From the NCBI RefSeq assembly GCF_001999465.1, contig NZ_MQMF01000001.1:62001-126000 (forward strand): 64,000 bases of DNA. The letters run 5' to 3'. The notes beneath the pieces were generated by a model that saw nothing but the letters and a program-made list of their open reading frames with translations, made no database searches and was not told the origin of the DNA. A program made the translations under genes and the position numbers. Below, one piece after another: positions 36,671 through 45,447 of the stretch (positions are counted from its first letter, which is position 1; every line of letters begins with the position of its first letter). The stretch is from Fictibacillus arsenicus. GTDB taxonomy: Bacteria > Bacillota > Bacilli > Bacillales > Fictibacillaceae.

Positions 36671-37313
36671 AATGTTCACTCCGTTCTAAAACAAACTTTA
36701 CTGCTTTTTGACATAAAGGCAATGTTCTGCCTACGATTGCACCTATCGTGACACAAAATAGAATTGTCCCATATGAAATAGGACCATGCAGAACCCAGCC
36801 AAAAAATAGAACAAATAACTCCATAAATAATCGGATTCTCGAAACTTTCATTCCTGATTTTTCTGTTAAAGCCAGCATCAGACTATCTCGCGGTCCTGCA
36901 CCTCGATTAGAAGAGATATACAGTCCGATCCCAAATCCTAAAATTAGTATTCCAATTAAGAGATATAACCATTTACCTGCTATCGTTATGGGGTTATGGA
37001 AAAAAGGAAGCCATAGATAAAAATCGATAAACAGTCCGACAAATATCATATTTAAAAATGCTCCTGTTTGAGGAAACTTCTTTGTTAGTATCGCAGTTGC
37101 TAATATAACGAAAAAGCCCATAATGATCGACCAAGTTCCTATCGTTAATCCAAACTGTGAAAACAGACCAATGTGAAGAACATCCCACGGGGCACTGCCC
37201 AGTTCTGCTTTAATCATGAGAGCAATTCCAAAGGCCATTATAAATAAGCCCACAAAAAAAACAGACCATTCAAACAAAAATTTGCCCGGCCTTAATTGCA
37301 TTTGGTCTTTCAT
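36603..37313 (-). CDS. YczE/YyaS/YitT-type membrane protein
   Basis: About 236 residues from ATG 37313 (MKDQMQLRPGKFLFEW), after AGGAAGGA. It has five or six hydrophobic segments and the motifs KAELGSAPWDVLHIGL and SSNRGAGPRDSLMLAL, characteristic of the YczE family (COG2364). Function is unknown. The hydrophilic C-terminal tail overlaps the first 68 bases of cymR in another frame, which is unusual and may couple the two genes or simply reflect an extended tail. Confidence 0.85.
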   Translation of the reverse strand: MKDQMQLRPGKFLFEWSVFFVGLFIMAFGIALMIKAELGSAPWDVLHIGLFSQFGLTIGTWSIIMGFFVILATAILTKKFPQTGAFLNMIFVGLFIDFYLWLPFFHNPITIAGKWLYLLIGILILGFGIGLYISSNRGAGPRDSLMLALTEKSGMKVSRIRLFMELFVLFFGWVLHGPISYGTILFCVTIGAIVGRTLPLCQKAVKFVLERSEHYENINKGQIRVNHHDGISKEIR

Positions 37314-37423
37314 TCTGCAAAATCCTTCCTGGCTGAAGCTTTCTAAGCAACCCAAAATGAAAATCTAAAGTTTATTATAGCACGAAATAGTTTCACCTTG
37401 CATGAAGGACTGATGTATAGTAT

Positions 37424-37435
37424 TGTCATATGACA
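37424..37435. promoter_or_regulatory. Perfect 12-bp palindrome upstream of rarA
   Basis: TGTCATATGACA lies 34 bases before the rarA start codon and just downstream of a -10-like TATAGT (37416-37421). It sits in the divergent gap between the YczE-type gene and rarA. It could be an operator for either; no known regulator is assigned. Confidence 0.4.
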
Positions 37436-37468
37436 TTTAAGAACAAGTGTACGGAAGGATGAACATAT

Positions 37469-38803
37469 ATGGACTTGTTTTCCTATAAAGATGAAAATTC
37501 TCATTCATTGAAACGACCGCTTGCCAATAGAATGCGTCCGCGGAAAATCCAAGAATTTATCGGTCAGGAGCATATAGCAGGAGAAGGCAAGCTCTTAAGA
37601 AGGGCAATTGAAGCTGATCAGCTGACTCCTATGATATTCTTTGGTCCGCCTGGTACCGGAAAGACTACATTGGCCAGAATCATTGCCAATTCAACTTCAG
37701 CATGGTTTGAGCAATTAAATGCCGTAACTTCTGGAGTTGCTGACTTAAAAGCTGTAATGAATGCAGCAAAAGAACGGCTTTTATTAGAGGATAAAAAAAC
37801 AGTACTTTTTATTGATGAAATCCATCGGTTTAACAAGAATCAGCAAGATGCCCTGCTTCCATATGTAGAAGATGGAACAGTAATCTTAATCGGCGCCACA
37901 ACAGAAAGCCCAATGTTTGAGATTAATCCAGCACTCTTGTCGAGATCAAGGCTATTCCGTTTTGAGCCATTAACAGACCGCCATATCGCTAAAATTATTG
38001 AGCAAGCATTAAATGATAAAGAAAGAGGCTATGGAAAGCACCCTGTTAAGATGGGAAAAGAAGCATTGAATCACATCGTTTCTATAGCCAACGGTGATGC
38101 ACGTACTGCTCTTAATGCTGTGGAACTCGCTGTGCTTACTACAAATCCTGATAAGAACGGGGATATCAAAATCACACTCGAAATTGCAGAGGAATCCATA
38201 CAGCAAAGAGTTCTTCAGTATGATAAAAAAGGAGACAACCATTATGATACAGTCTCTGCATTTATTAAAAGCATCCGCGGTTCAGATCCCGACGCTGCCC
38301 TATACTGGCTTGCCAAAATGATTTATGCAGGCGAAGATCCGCGTTTTATTGCACGCCGTCTTATGGTTCATGCAGCAGAGGATATTGGCCTTGCTGATCC
38401 TAACGCTTTACTTGTTGCACAGGCTGCCAGTTATGCAGCAGACTTTATTGGAATGCCCGAAGCAAGAATACCACTTGCAGAAGCAACTCTTTATTTAGCA
38501 ACTGCTCCAAAAAGCAATAGAGTTATTTTAGGTATTGATAAAGCATTAGAAGCGGTAAAAAAAGAAAAAACAGGTCTTGTACCCATCCACCTTCGTGATG
38601 CTCATTATAAAGGAGCTAAAGAATTGAACCATGGCGCTGACTATAAATACCCTCATAATTTTGAGGATGGCTATGTACCGCAAGAATATTTACCGCAGCA
38701 CATGCTTGGAAAGTCATTTTATGAACCGACAGAACGGGGCTATGAAAAAAACATTAAAAAAAGATTGGATTATTTTAATGACCGTAAGAAAAAAGGTGAG
38801 TAA
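37469..38803 (+). CDS. rarA: Replication-associated recombination protein RarA (MgsA, YrvN)
   Basis: A 444-residue AAA+ ATPase. Walker A is FFGPPGTGKTTLARI (about 53-67), Walker B FIDEIHRFN, sensor 1 GATTESP and an arginine finger in LLSRSRLFRF. A clamp-loader-like C-terminal tetramerisation region follows, with RGSDPDAALYWLAKMIYAGE. RarA acts at stalled replication forks. GGAAGGATG precedes ATG 37469. It is divergent from the cymR cluster, as in B. subtilis. Confidence 0.96.
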   Translation: MDLFSYKDENSHSLKRPLANRMRPRKIQEFIGQEHIAGEGKLLRRAIEADQLTPMIFFGPPGTGKTTLARIIANSTSAWFEQLNAVTSGVADLKAVMNAAKERLLLEDKKTVLFIDEIHRFNKNQQDALLPYVEDGTVILIGATTESPMFEINPALLSRSRLFRFEPLTDRHIAKIIEQALNDKERGYGKHPVKMGKEALNHIVSIANGDARTALNAVELAVLTTNPDKNGDIKITLEIAEESIQQRVLQYDKKGDNHYDTVSAFIKSIRGSDPDAALYWLAKMIYAGEDPRFIARRLMVHAAEDIGLADPNALLVAQAASYAADFIGMPEARIPLAEATLYLATAPKSNRVILGIDKALEAVKKEKTGLVPIHLRDAHYKGAKELNHGADYKYPHNFEDGYVPQEYLPQHMLGKSFYEPTERGYEKNIKKRLDYFNDRKKKGE

Positions 38804-38931
38804 ATCTATCATTCTTTTAACTGTCTTATCAAACTAGCAAAATTTTTGTTCCTAAGTGTATAGGATTTTCTCTCTTTGGTAAACATGAAAATATTAAACG
38901 ATATTTTTTAATAGCTAAGGAGAGGATTTAC

Positions 38932-39738
38932 GTGTCAAAAATCAGACAGGACGCTTGGTCAGAAGAAGACGATCTGCTCTTGGCCGAAACGGTTTTGCGC
39001 CATGTCCGTGAAGGAAGTACACAGCTTCATGCCTTTGAAGAGGTTGGAGATAAATTAGAACGGACGAGTGCTGCAGTTGGATTCAGGTGGAATGCAATCG
39101 TCAGGAAAAAATATGAACAAGCTTTAAAGATTGCTAAAAAGCAAAGGAAAGAAAGGCAGCGCGCTCTAGCTAAGTCACAACAGCAGCCGCAGTCCAAACC
39201 TGTTCCGAAACCTGCCATTCAGCCCGTCCAATCACCACAGATGCATGATGATGAAACCTATCATCCTGAGGAATTCTTTAAAACTCCTTATACGTATAAT
39301 AGAGGGACAGCTTCACCTTCAAAAGCATATGACACACAGCCTGCCGCAAAACCTGCTGTACCAGCAGTAAACAATATACCGGCTGCAGCTGACAATTCTA
39401 CTTATCAAGCGCCGCAACCTAGTAAACAAGAAGAATTAACATTGGATGAAGTAATAGACTTCCTCAGCGGCTTAAAAAGAAACGGAATGTCGAGTGGAAA
39501 GCTTGTACAGGAAAACATGGAGCTTCGTTTGCAGATGAACGAATTGCTTCAACAGAATAAGGTTATGAAAGAACAGCTCGCTGTCCTTGAGAAAGAACAT
39601 CAGACAGTTCAAGAAGATTATCAAGCTCTTATTCAGATTATGGATCGAGCAAGAAAGATGGTTCTGTTTCAGGATGAAGAAACAAATCAAAGCTTCCGAA
39701 TGGATAAAAACGGAAACTTAGAGAAGATGGCGAAATAA
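38932..39738 (+). CDS. RsfA-type prespore transcriptional regulator
   Basis: A 268-residue protein with GTG start at 38932 after AAGGAGAGG. The N terminus is a Myb/SANT-like domain: RQDAWSEEDDLLLAETVLRH, then VGFRWNAIVRKKYEQAL. A Pro/Gln-rich linker (about 85-165) and a C-terminal coiled coil (about 195-240) follow. This is the architecture of RsfA/YlbO, regulators of sigma-F-dependent genes in the forespore. B. subtilis has such genes elsewhere, so its place next to rarA is not the standard one. Confidence 0.88.
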   Translation: MSKIRQDAWSEEDDLLLAETVLRHVREGSTQLHAFEEVGDKLERTSAAVGFRWNAIVRKKYEQALKIAKKQRKERQRALAKSQQQPQSKPVPKPAIQPVQSPQMHDDETYHPEEFFKTPYTYNRGTASPSKAYDTQPAAKPAVPAVNNIPAAADNSTYQAPQPSKQEELTLDEVIDFLSGLKRNGMSSGKLVQENMELRLQMNELLQQNKVMKEQLAVLEKEHQTVQEDYQALIQIMDRARKMVLFQDEETNQSFRMDKNGNLEKMAK

Positions 39739-39744
39739 AAAAGC

Positions 39745-39790
39745 AAAGGCTAAACTCAGTTGAAACAATTTTGAGTTTAGCCTTTTTTAT
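39745..39790 (+). terminator. Intrinsic terminator of the rsfA-type gene
   Basis: AAAGGCTAAACTCA (39745-39758) pairs with 39772-39785, followed by a T-run. Confidence 0.9.
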
Positions 39791-39846
39791 TTGAATGATT
39801 CTGGATTATGCATAAACTTTTACGGTACGTGTTCTTAGATCTTTTA

Positions 39847-39920
39847 CACGTTCGCTCATTATCTTTAGGTTTCCACGCTAACCGCTTTGACTTTCACGCG
39901 TTACTGCTTCTGTTCCACGC
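39847..39920. repeat. Short degenerate 21-bp-period array
   Basis: TTTCCACGC-type segments have their CACG at 39874, 39895 and 39916, exactly 21 bases apart, with a looser relative at 39847. It lies between the convergent rsfA-type gene and tcdA. Confidence 0.45.
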
Positions 39921-39944
39921 AAAATGCAGTTAAAATCCATAAAA

Positions 39945-39997
39945 AGCAAAAAAGCTGCCGTGCAAAAGTACAATCAAGTACTCTTCGGTCAGCTTTC
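39945..39997 (-). terminator. Intrinsic terminator of tcdA
   Basis: AAAGCTG (39951-39957) pairs with CAGCTTT (39990-39996), with inner AGTAC/GTACT pairing. A T-run follows on the minus strand. Confidence 0.8.
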
Positions 39998-40002
39998 TAA
40001 TT

Positions 40003-40770
40003 TTATCGGATTCTTTCCACTTTAATGTTATTCTTCTCGATAATTTTATTGATTACATAGCCAGCCATGTACAATCCAGATACAGATGGAACAAATGCGT
40101 TGGAAGATGGCGGCATTTTCGCTTTGCGGATTCCTGGTGCATTCTCAGGAACGATCTCTTTCCTGATCTCCTCGCGAATCTGAATCGGTTTTTCATCTGA
40201 AAATACAACCGGAACACCTTTTGTAATTCCTTCTTTTCTTAAGCGCTGGCGAATAACCTTCGCAATCGGATCGTAGCTTGTCTTAGAAATATCTGCAATC
40301 TGAAGTTTTGTCGGATCCAGCTTATTTGCTACACCCATGCTTGAGATAATCGGAATCTTACGGTTAAGACATTCTTTCATAAGATGTATTTTATAAGAAA
40401 TCGTATCAGATGCGTCAACTACAAAATCCAAACCATATTCAAAGATTTGTTCATACGTTTCTTCTGTATAGAACATCTTTAGGGCGATAACTTCGCACTC
40501 AGGATTAATTAAGGCAATCCTTTCCTTCATTAATTCCACTTTTGGCTGTCCTACTGTAGTAACTAGAGCATGTATTTGACGATTAACATTGGTGATGTCT
40601 ACATCGTCTTTATCTATAAGGATTAAACGTCCGACACCTGATCGGGCAAGAGCTTCTGCTGAAAAGGAACCCACTCCTCCGATTCCCAGTACAGCCACCG
40701 TTGTGTTTTTTAGAACATCAATTCCATCTTTTCCTATAGCAAGTTCATTTCTTGAAAATTGATAAAGCAT
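40003..40770 (-). CDS. tcdA: tRNA threonylcarbamoyladenosine dehydratase TcdA (YrvM)
   Basis: About 255 residues from ATG 40770 (MLYQFSRNELAIGKDGID). AAAGGAG lies 13 bases upstream, a little far, but the next upstream Met is not conserved in the family. It is a ThiF/MoeB/E1-like enzyme with nucleotide-binding GIGGVGSFSAEALARSGVG and DKDDVDITNVNRQ. The C-terminal KMPPSSNAFVPSVSGLYMAG is typical of TcdA. It cyclises t6A to ct6A at tRNA position 37. It is separated from aspS by 6S RNA, as in B. subtilis. Confidence 0.95.
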   Translation of the reverse strand: MLYQFSRNELAIGKDGIDVLKNTTVAVLGIGGVGSFSAEALARSGVGRLILIDKDDVDITNVNRQIHALVTTVGQPKVELMKERIALINPECEVIALKMFYTEETYEQIFEYGLDFVVDASDTISYKIHLMKECLNRKIPIISSMGVANKLDPTKLQIADISKTSYDPIAKVIRQRLRKEGITKGVPVVFSDEKPIQIREEIRKEIVPENAPGIRKAKMPPSSNAFVPSVSGLYMAGYVINKIIEKNNIKVERIR

Positions 40771-40884
40771 AACTAATTGAAATCTCCTTTCAAAGTGCAC
40801 ATGAATAAAGAAAATGCATCTTTATCAGCATATCCACTTTTCAAAACAAAATCAATATGCTTACTCGGTTTAATTTAGACGCAC

Positions 40885-41045
40885 AAAAAATGAGCCCCAA
40901 AAATGCCGTCTTCCCTTAGTTTTGAACCTGCTCTCGCAGGTGGGTGCCCTGTTTCGCATTTTGTCCGTCCCCTATCTTTCAGGGCGTGGACGCTGTGAGA
41001 AAACACAAGCTCCCTCGTAAATAATGTTGGCTCAAAACTTTCGGG
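40885..41045 (-). ncRNA. ssrS: 6S RNA (SsrS/BsrA type)
   Basis: The minus strand reads from AAAGTTTTGAGCC through a long imperfect duplex to TTTTGGGGCTCATTTTTT. The end arms GAGCC and GGCTC close the stem. Inside are the typical Firmicute 6S blocks GCACCCACCTGCGAG, AGCAGGTTC and GGGAAGACGGCATTTTTGGG. B. subtilis bsrA lies at the same place, between aspS and yrvM. 6S RNA mimics an open promoter and sequesters the sigma-A holoenzyme. The ends are approximate; a promoter candidate (TTGTCT-17-TATGAT, 41088-41116) would start the RNA nearer 41081. Confidence 0.8.
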
Positions 41046-41087
41046 TTGTTAACGGTCATCATAGGACCCATCGTTTAAATAAATACT

Positions 41088-41116
41088 ATCATAGGAAATC
41101 ATAACTTACAAGACAA
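41088..41116 (-). promoter_or_regulatory. Candidate promoter of 6S RNA
   Basis: TTGTCT (41111-41116) and TATGAT (41088-41093) on the minus strand are 17 bases apart. A second TATGAT at 41058-41063 lacks a good -35 box. Which is used would decide the 5' end. Confidence 0.45.
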
Positions 41117-41160
41117 AATGTGTCTTTGTAAAAAACAATTCTTATTTTTCTAAATTTTCA

Positions 41161-42939
41161 TTAATTTGACTCTTGCTTTAATTTTAAACCTAAATGAAGC
41201 TCATCCAGTTGCTTTTCATTAACAGGTGAAGGAGCATTTGTCAGTAGACATGATGCGGATGCTGTTTTAGGGAAAGCAATGGTGTCTCTTAAGTTAGTTC
41301 TTCCAGCAAGCAGCATCACCATACGGTCTAACCCGAGTGCTATACCGCCATGTGGAGGAGTACCATATTCAAAAGCATCAAGAAGGAAACCAAATTCCTC
41401 GCGAGCACCTTCTTCACTAAATCCTAATGTTTTAAACATTTTTTCCTGTACATCACGTTCATAAATACGCTGTGATCCTCCGCCTAACTCATATCCATTA
41501 AGAACTAGGTCATATGCTTGTGCTCTAACTTCTGATGGATTTGAATCCATTAAATGAAGATCTTCAGTCTTTGGCATTGTAAAAGGATGATGTAATGCCA
41601 CATAGCGCTCTGCATCCTCATCATACTCTACCAGCGGGAAGTCAACGACCCATAAGAAGTTGAATTTTGACTGATCAATTAATCCCAAGTCTTTTCCTAA
41701 TTTTTGTCGAAGGGCTCCGAGACTATCTGCTACAACAGAAGACTTATCCGCTACAAACAGAAGTAAATCTCCTTCTTCAGCATTTAATGCATTTACAAGA
41801 TTAGCTGCATCTTCTTCGTTAAAGAACTTGGAGATAGGACCCTTCAAACCTTCTGCTTCCACTTTCATCCATGCAAGACCTTTTGCTCCGTAACGAGCCG
41901 TAAATTCAGTAAATCCATCAATGTCTTTTCTGGAATAATCAGCCGCTTTTCCTTTTACATTAATTGCTTTAACTTCTCCGCCGTTTTCTACAGCAGCAGC
42001 AAATACTTTGAAACCAGACTGTTTTACAATGTCAGAAACATTGATAAGTTCAAGTCCGAAACGAGTATCAGGCTTATCTGAACCATAACGGTCCATCGCT
42101 TCTTTATAGGTCATTCTTGGGAAAGGTTTTGGAATATCCGCACCTTTCACTTTTTTAACTAGTCCTGTCATCATTTCTTCCATCATGGAAAGAAGCGCTT
42201 CCTGTCCCATGAATGAAGTTTCGATATCGACTTGAGTAAATTCAGGCTGACGGTCTGCACGCAGATCCTCATCTCTAAAACAGCGAACGATTTGATAATA
42301 TTTTTCAAACCCTGAAACCATTAAAAGCTGCTTAAATAATTGTGGTGATTGCGGTAAAGCATAAAATTCTCCAGGATGGACGCGGCTCGGCACAAGATAG
42401 TCACGTGCTCCTTCAGGCGTGCTTTTCGTAAGCATTGGCGTTTCCATTTCCATAAATTCTTCTGTTTCTAAAAAGTTACGGATATAACGGGTAACTTCGT
42501 GTCTCATTTTTAAAGTTTCCTGCATTATTGGACGGCGAAGGTCTAAATAACGGTATTTCAAACGGATATCTTCATTTATGTCAATATCTTCACTAATGGA
42601 AAAAGGAGGCGTCTTCGCACTATTTAGAATTTTAATTTTTTCTCCTGATATTTCGATCTTTCCTGTATTCATTACAGGGTTAACTGTACTTTGATCTCTT
42701 TCAAGAACCGTTCCAGTAACCGTAAGTACATATTCACTTCTTACTTTCTCAGCTGTCCCCAAAGCTTCAGCTGAAACTTCAGGTGAAAATACGATTTGCA
42801 CGATGCCTGATCGGTCACGCAGGTCTATAAAAATCAGTCCTCCGAGATCACGTCTTTTTTGCACCCAGCCTGTTATTGTTACTTTTTCACCTATATATTT
42901 TTCAGTAATTTTTCCGCATTGATGTGTGCGATATTCCAT
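41161..42939 (-). CDS. aspS: Aspartate--tRNA ligase
   Basis: A 592-residue class IIb synthetase. The N-terminal OB fold (about 1-110) has [20 protein letters not shown]. Motif 2 is [19 protein letters not shown] and motif 3 [13 protein letters not shown]. The GAD insertion domain characteristic of bacterial AspRS is present (about 280-430). It charges tRNA-Asp. It follows hisS after 14 bases, and both are under the T-box leader at 44431-44700. Confidence 0.97.
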   Translation of the reverse strand: MEYRTHQCGKITEKYIGEKVTITGWVQKRRDLGGLIFIDLRDRSGIVQIVFSPEVSAEALGTAEKVRSEYVLTVTGTVLERDQSTVNPVMNTGKIEISGEKIKILNSAKTPPFSISEDIDINEDIRLKYRYLDLRRPIMQETLKMRHEVTRYIRNFLETEEFMEMETPMLTKSTPEGARDYLVPSRVHPGEFYALPQSPQLFKQLLMVSGFEKYYQIVRCFRDEDLRADRQPEFTQVDIETSFMGQEALLSMMEEMMTGLVKKVKGADIPKPFPRMTYKEAMDRYGSDKPDTRFGLELINVSDIVKQSGFKVFAAAVENGGEVKAINVKGKAADYSRKDIDGFTEFTARYGAKGLAWMKVEAEGLKGPISKFFNEEDAANLVNALNAEEGDLLLFVADKSSVVADSLGALRQKLGKDLGLIDQSKFNFLWVVDFPLVEYDEDAERYVALHHPFTMPKTEDLHLMDSNPSEVRAQAYDLVLNGYELGGGSQRIYERDVQEKMFKTLGFSEEGAREEFGFLLDAFEYGTPPHGGIALGLDRMVMLLAGRTNLRDTIAFPKTASASCLLTNAPSPVNEKQLDELHLGLKLKQESN

Positions 42940-42953
42940 AAGATGTATCCTCC

Positions 42954-44222
42954 TTATTTTCCTTGCTTTACAAAAGTGCTCAATTCTTCTATACGAACCT
43001 CTTTTTGTTCACCAGATTCCATATTCTTCACGTTAATAATACCTTTAGAGAGTTCTTCTTCCCCTAAAATGGCAACAAATCTTGCTTTTAAGCGATCCGC
43101 CGCTTTAAACTGTGCTTTCATTTTTTTATCTAAATAATCTTTATCACTTTTTATACCAGCATTGCGAAGGTCATTTAAGATAGAGATTGACTTTTTCTTT
43201 GCTTCGTCTCCTAGTGCAACAACATAACAATCAAGGTCTTCTTCCGTTTCTAATGTAATGCCTTCTGCTTCAAGTGCTAATAGGAGGCGTTCGAGACTCA
43301 TCGCAAAACCGATGCTTGGCGTTGCAGGACCGCCTAAGTCTTCAACAAGACCATTGTATCTTCCGCCGCCGCTCAAGGTTGTAATTGCACCAAACCCCTC
43401 GGCTTCACTCATAATTTCAAATGCTGTGTGATTATAGTAATCTAGCCCTCTCACTAGTGTAGGATCGATTACATATTGAATGTCCATATCATCAAGTGAT
43501 GTTTTTACTTGATCAAAGTAGTTTTTCGATTCTTCATTTAGATACTCTAAAATAGAAGGTGCCGTCTTCATAAGATCGTGATCGCGGTCTTTTTTACAAT
43601 CAAGAATTCGAAGCGGATTTTTAGTTAGACGGTTTTGACAATCCGAACAAAACTCTTCAATTCTTGGTTCGAAGTGAGCGATCAATGCATCTTTATGAGC
43701 CTTTCTGCTATCTGCGTCACCAAGTGTATTTAATACTAATCGAAGTTTTTTCAATCCAAGTTCTTGGTAAACTGTCATAGCCAGTGAAATAACCTCTGCG
43801 TCAATTGATGGGTCGGCTGAACCCATTGCCTCAATTCCAAATTGAACGAACTGGCGATAGCGTCCGGCTTGTGGTCTTTCGTAGCGGAACATCGGCTGGA
43901 TGTAATAAAGCTTTACAGGCTGGCCTGGAAGTCCGAACATTTTATTTTCAACGTAAGATCGTGTGACTGGTGCAGTCCCTTCCGGACGTAAAGTTAAGCT
44001 TCTGTCTCCTCTGTCCGTGAACGTATACATTTCTTTTTGGACGATATCTGTTGAATCCCCTACTCCTCTTTGAAACAAGTCAGTGTGCTCAAAAACAGGT
44101 GTGCGGATTTCTTTATAATTAAATCTTGCAGAAACTTCTTTTGCTTTTTCTTCAATTATCTGCCACTTTTCAACTTCTCCTGGGAGAATATCTTTCGTTC
44201 CCCTTGGAATATTAATACTCAT
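42954..44222 (-). CDS. hisS: Histidine--tRNA ligase
   Basis: A 422-residue class IIa synthetase. It starts [16 protein letters not shown], has motif 2 [20 protein letters not shown] and the His-specific signature [15 protein letters not shown]. Motif 3 is [12 protein letters not shown], with an anticodon-binding C-terminal domain. It charges tRNA-His. It is the first gene of hisS-aspS. A shortened repeat copy lies between its start codon and the T-box terminator. Confidence 0.97.
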   Translation of the reverse strand: MSINIPRGTKDILPGEVEKWQIIEEKAKEVSARFNYKEIRTPVFEHTDLFQRGVGDSTDIVQKEMYTFTDRGDRSLTLRPEGTAPVTRSYVENKMFGLPGQPVKLYYIQPMFRYERPQAGRYRQFVQFGIEAMGSADPSIDAEVISLAMTVYQELGLKKLRLVLNTLGDADSRKAHKDALIAHFEPRIEEFCSDCQNRLTKNPLRILDCKKDRDHDLMKTAPSILEYLNEESKNYFDQVKTSLDDMDIQYVIDPTLVRGLDYYNHTAFEIMSEAEGFGAITTLSGGGRYNGLVEDLGGPATPSIGFAMSLERLLLALEAEGITLETEEDLDCYVVALGDEAKKKSISILNDLRNAGIKSDKDYLDKKMKAQFKAADRLKARFVAILGEEELSKGIINVKNMESGEQKEVRIEELSTFVKQGK

Positions 44223-44269
44223 TTCGTTTCATCCTCCCGAATGTTAATTAAAATTAATTAAAAATAAAA

Positions 44270-44422
44270 GGCTGTTTTCGCAAACTTTGTTGCTCTTGGA
44301 AGTGGTTGACTTCCGTTCCAGGATGCTCGCTTTGCGCCATCAGTAGTCTCACACCTTGCACTCCAGTCAACTTGTCAATGAAGAAATAAAAAATATCCAA
44401 AAAAACAATCTATTAGATAAGA
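44270..44422 (-). repeat. REP-like repeat, copy 6 (internally deleted), inside the hisS leader
   Basis: The left end GTTTTCGCAAACTTTGTTGC, then GTTGACTTCCGTTCCAGGAT, is followed abruptly by the right half CTCACACCTTGCACTCCAGT and AAACAATCTATTAGATAAGA. The GC-rich centre (CCGCGGGGCG region) is missing. It lies between the hisS start (44222) and the T-box terminator (44431 on), so it is part of the readthrough mRNA. Confidence 0.8.
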
Positions 44423-44430
44423 GTCAAATA

Positions 44431-44700
44431 AAAAAACTCCCATCCCTCATGAAATCAACGATTTCATAAGGGACGGGAGTTCCCGCGGTGCCACCCTGCT
44501 TCGAAGCTAAAAAAGCTTCCTCATTATGCAAGTAACGATTGCCCACGTGTAACTCTACTTAGGTTTAAACTAACCGTTCGAATTAAAACCTATGAAGTGT
44601 CTTTCACTTTATCATCAGGGAGAAATGCTTTCAGCCGTGGCATTTCCTCTCTAACCCTGTGGGGTAAAGATACTTTTCTTCGTCATCAGTTTTATCATTT
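44431..44700 (-). promoter_or_regulatory. T-box riboswitch of hisS-aspS with overlapping Asp/His specifier
   Basis: The T-box AGGGTGGCACCGCGG is at 44483-44497. The terminator is a long stem (ACTCCCGTCCC facing GGGATGGGAGT, with AUG-rich middle pairing) at 44435-44480 plus T-run. Stem I spans about 44590-44690. In its 3' specifier region the bases GACAC (44597-44601) contain both GAC (Asp) and CAC (His). The operon codes for both synthetases, so response to either uncharged tRNA is conceivable. Confidence 0.88.
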
Positions 44701-44714
44701 TGGAATTGTAGATT

Positions 44715-44744
44715 ATCATACTTTTCAAAGGTGCTTCATGTCAA
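44715..44744 (-). promoter_or_regulatory. Sigma-A promoter of hisS-aspS
   Basis: TTGACA (44739-44744, consensus) and TATGAT (44715-44720) on the minus strand are 18 bases apart. The -35 box overlaps the last codons of the yrzK-like gene. Confidence 0.75.
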
Positions 44745-44914
44745 TAGTTTTCTCGTTTTATTTTTTTCTTTAGCTGATTGACCTGATAAAGATCCAATCC
44801 GAATTCTTCAGCAAGCTCCATGTTGTTCGCCGATTTTTCTAAAGAAATAAAATCATGAAAACTAACCTGTTTCCACTGCGATACTCCTTCAATGCCTTTG
44901 CGATTCTGTCTCAT
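44741..44914 (-). CDS. yrzK: YrzK-like small protein
   Basis: About 57 residues from ATG 44914 (MRQNRKGIEGVSQWKQVSFH), which follows GGAGGAG by 8 bases. A longer frame to 44974 has no better site. The C-terminal half (MELAEEFGLDLYQVNQLKKK) looks like a helix-turn-helix. Size and position between hisS and dtd fit B. subtilis YrzK, a protein of unknown function. Its end overlaps the hisS -35 box. Confidence 0.65.
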   Translation of the reverse strand: MRQNRKGIEGVSQWKQVSFHDFISLEKSANNMELAEEFGLDLYQVNQLKKKIKRENY

Positions 44915-44983
44915 AAAAAAAACTCCTCCGCCTTTTTTGGTTAGTCTGTCCATTCGGGCGAAGGTTTCATTCATTTGTTTTTC

Positions 44984-45427
44984 TTAAACTTTAGAATCCA
45001 TGATCAATGTCACAGGTCCATCATTCGTGAATTCGACATCCATCATCGCACCAAAAACACCTGTTTGGACATGAACTCCTAAAGTTTTTATCTTTTCATT
45101 AAAATAATCATAAATTTGCTTAGCATGGTCCGGCTTAGCTGCCTCCATGAAATTGGGTCTTCTGCCCTTTTTCGTATCCCCATATAACGTAAATTGTGAA
45201 ATCGAAAGGATACTGCCTTCAGTATCTTTTAATGATAGGTTCATCTTGCCGTTTTCATCTTCAAAGATGCGTAAATTAATAATTTTTTCAGCTAAATAAT
45301 CAGCGTCTTTTTCTGTATCTTCATGTGTGACGCCTACCAAAAGCATCAAACCTCTGTCTATATGCCCTTTTACTTCAGAATCTACAGAAACAGCTGCATT
45401 TTTGGTTCGCTGAAGCACTATTTTCAT
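44984..45427 (-). CDS. dtd: D-aminoacyl-tRNA deacylase
   Basis: A 147-residue protein of the DTD family. The motifs SQFTLYGD (about 78-85) and VTNDGPVTL-type end ([13 protein letters not shown]) with the Gly-cis-Pro-like region ([10 protein letters not shown]) are visible. It removes D-amino acids, and glycine from tRNA-Ala, mischarged onto tRNA. It lies 20 bases downstream of rel. Confidence 0.95.
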   Translation of the reverse strand: MKIVLQRTKNAAVSVDSEVKGHIDRGLMLLVGVTHEDTEKDADYLAEKIINLRIFEDENGKMNLSLKDTEGSILSISQFTLYGDTKKGRRPNFMEAAKPDHAKQIYDYFNEKIKTLGVHVQTGVFGAMMDVEFTNDGPVTLIMDSKV

Positions 45428-45447
45428 ATTGAAGTCACTTCCTATAC

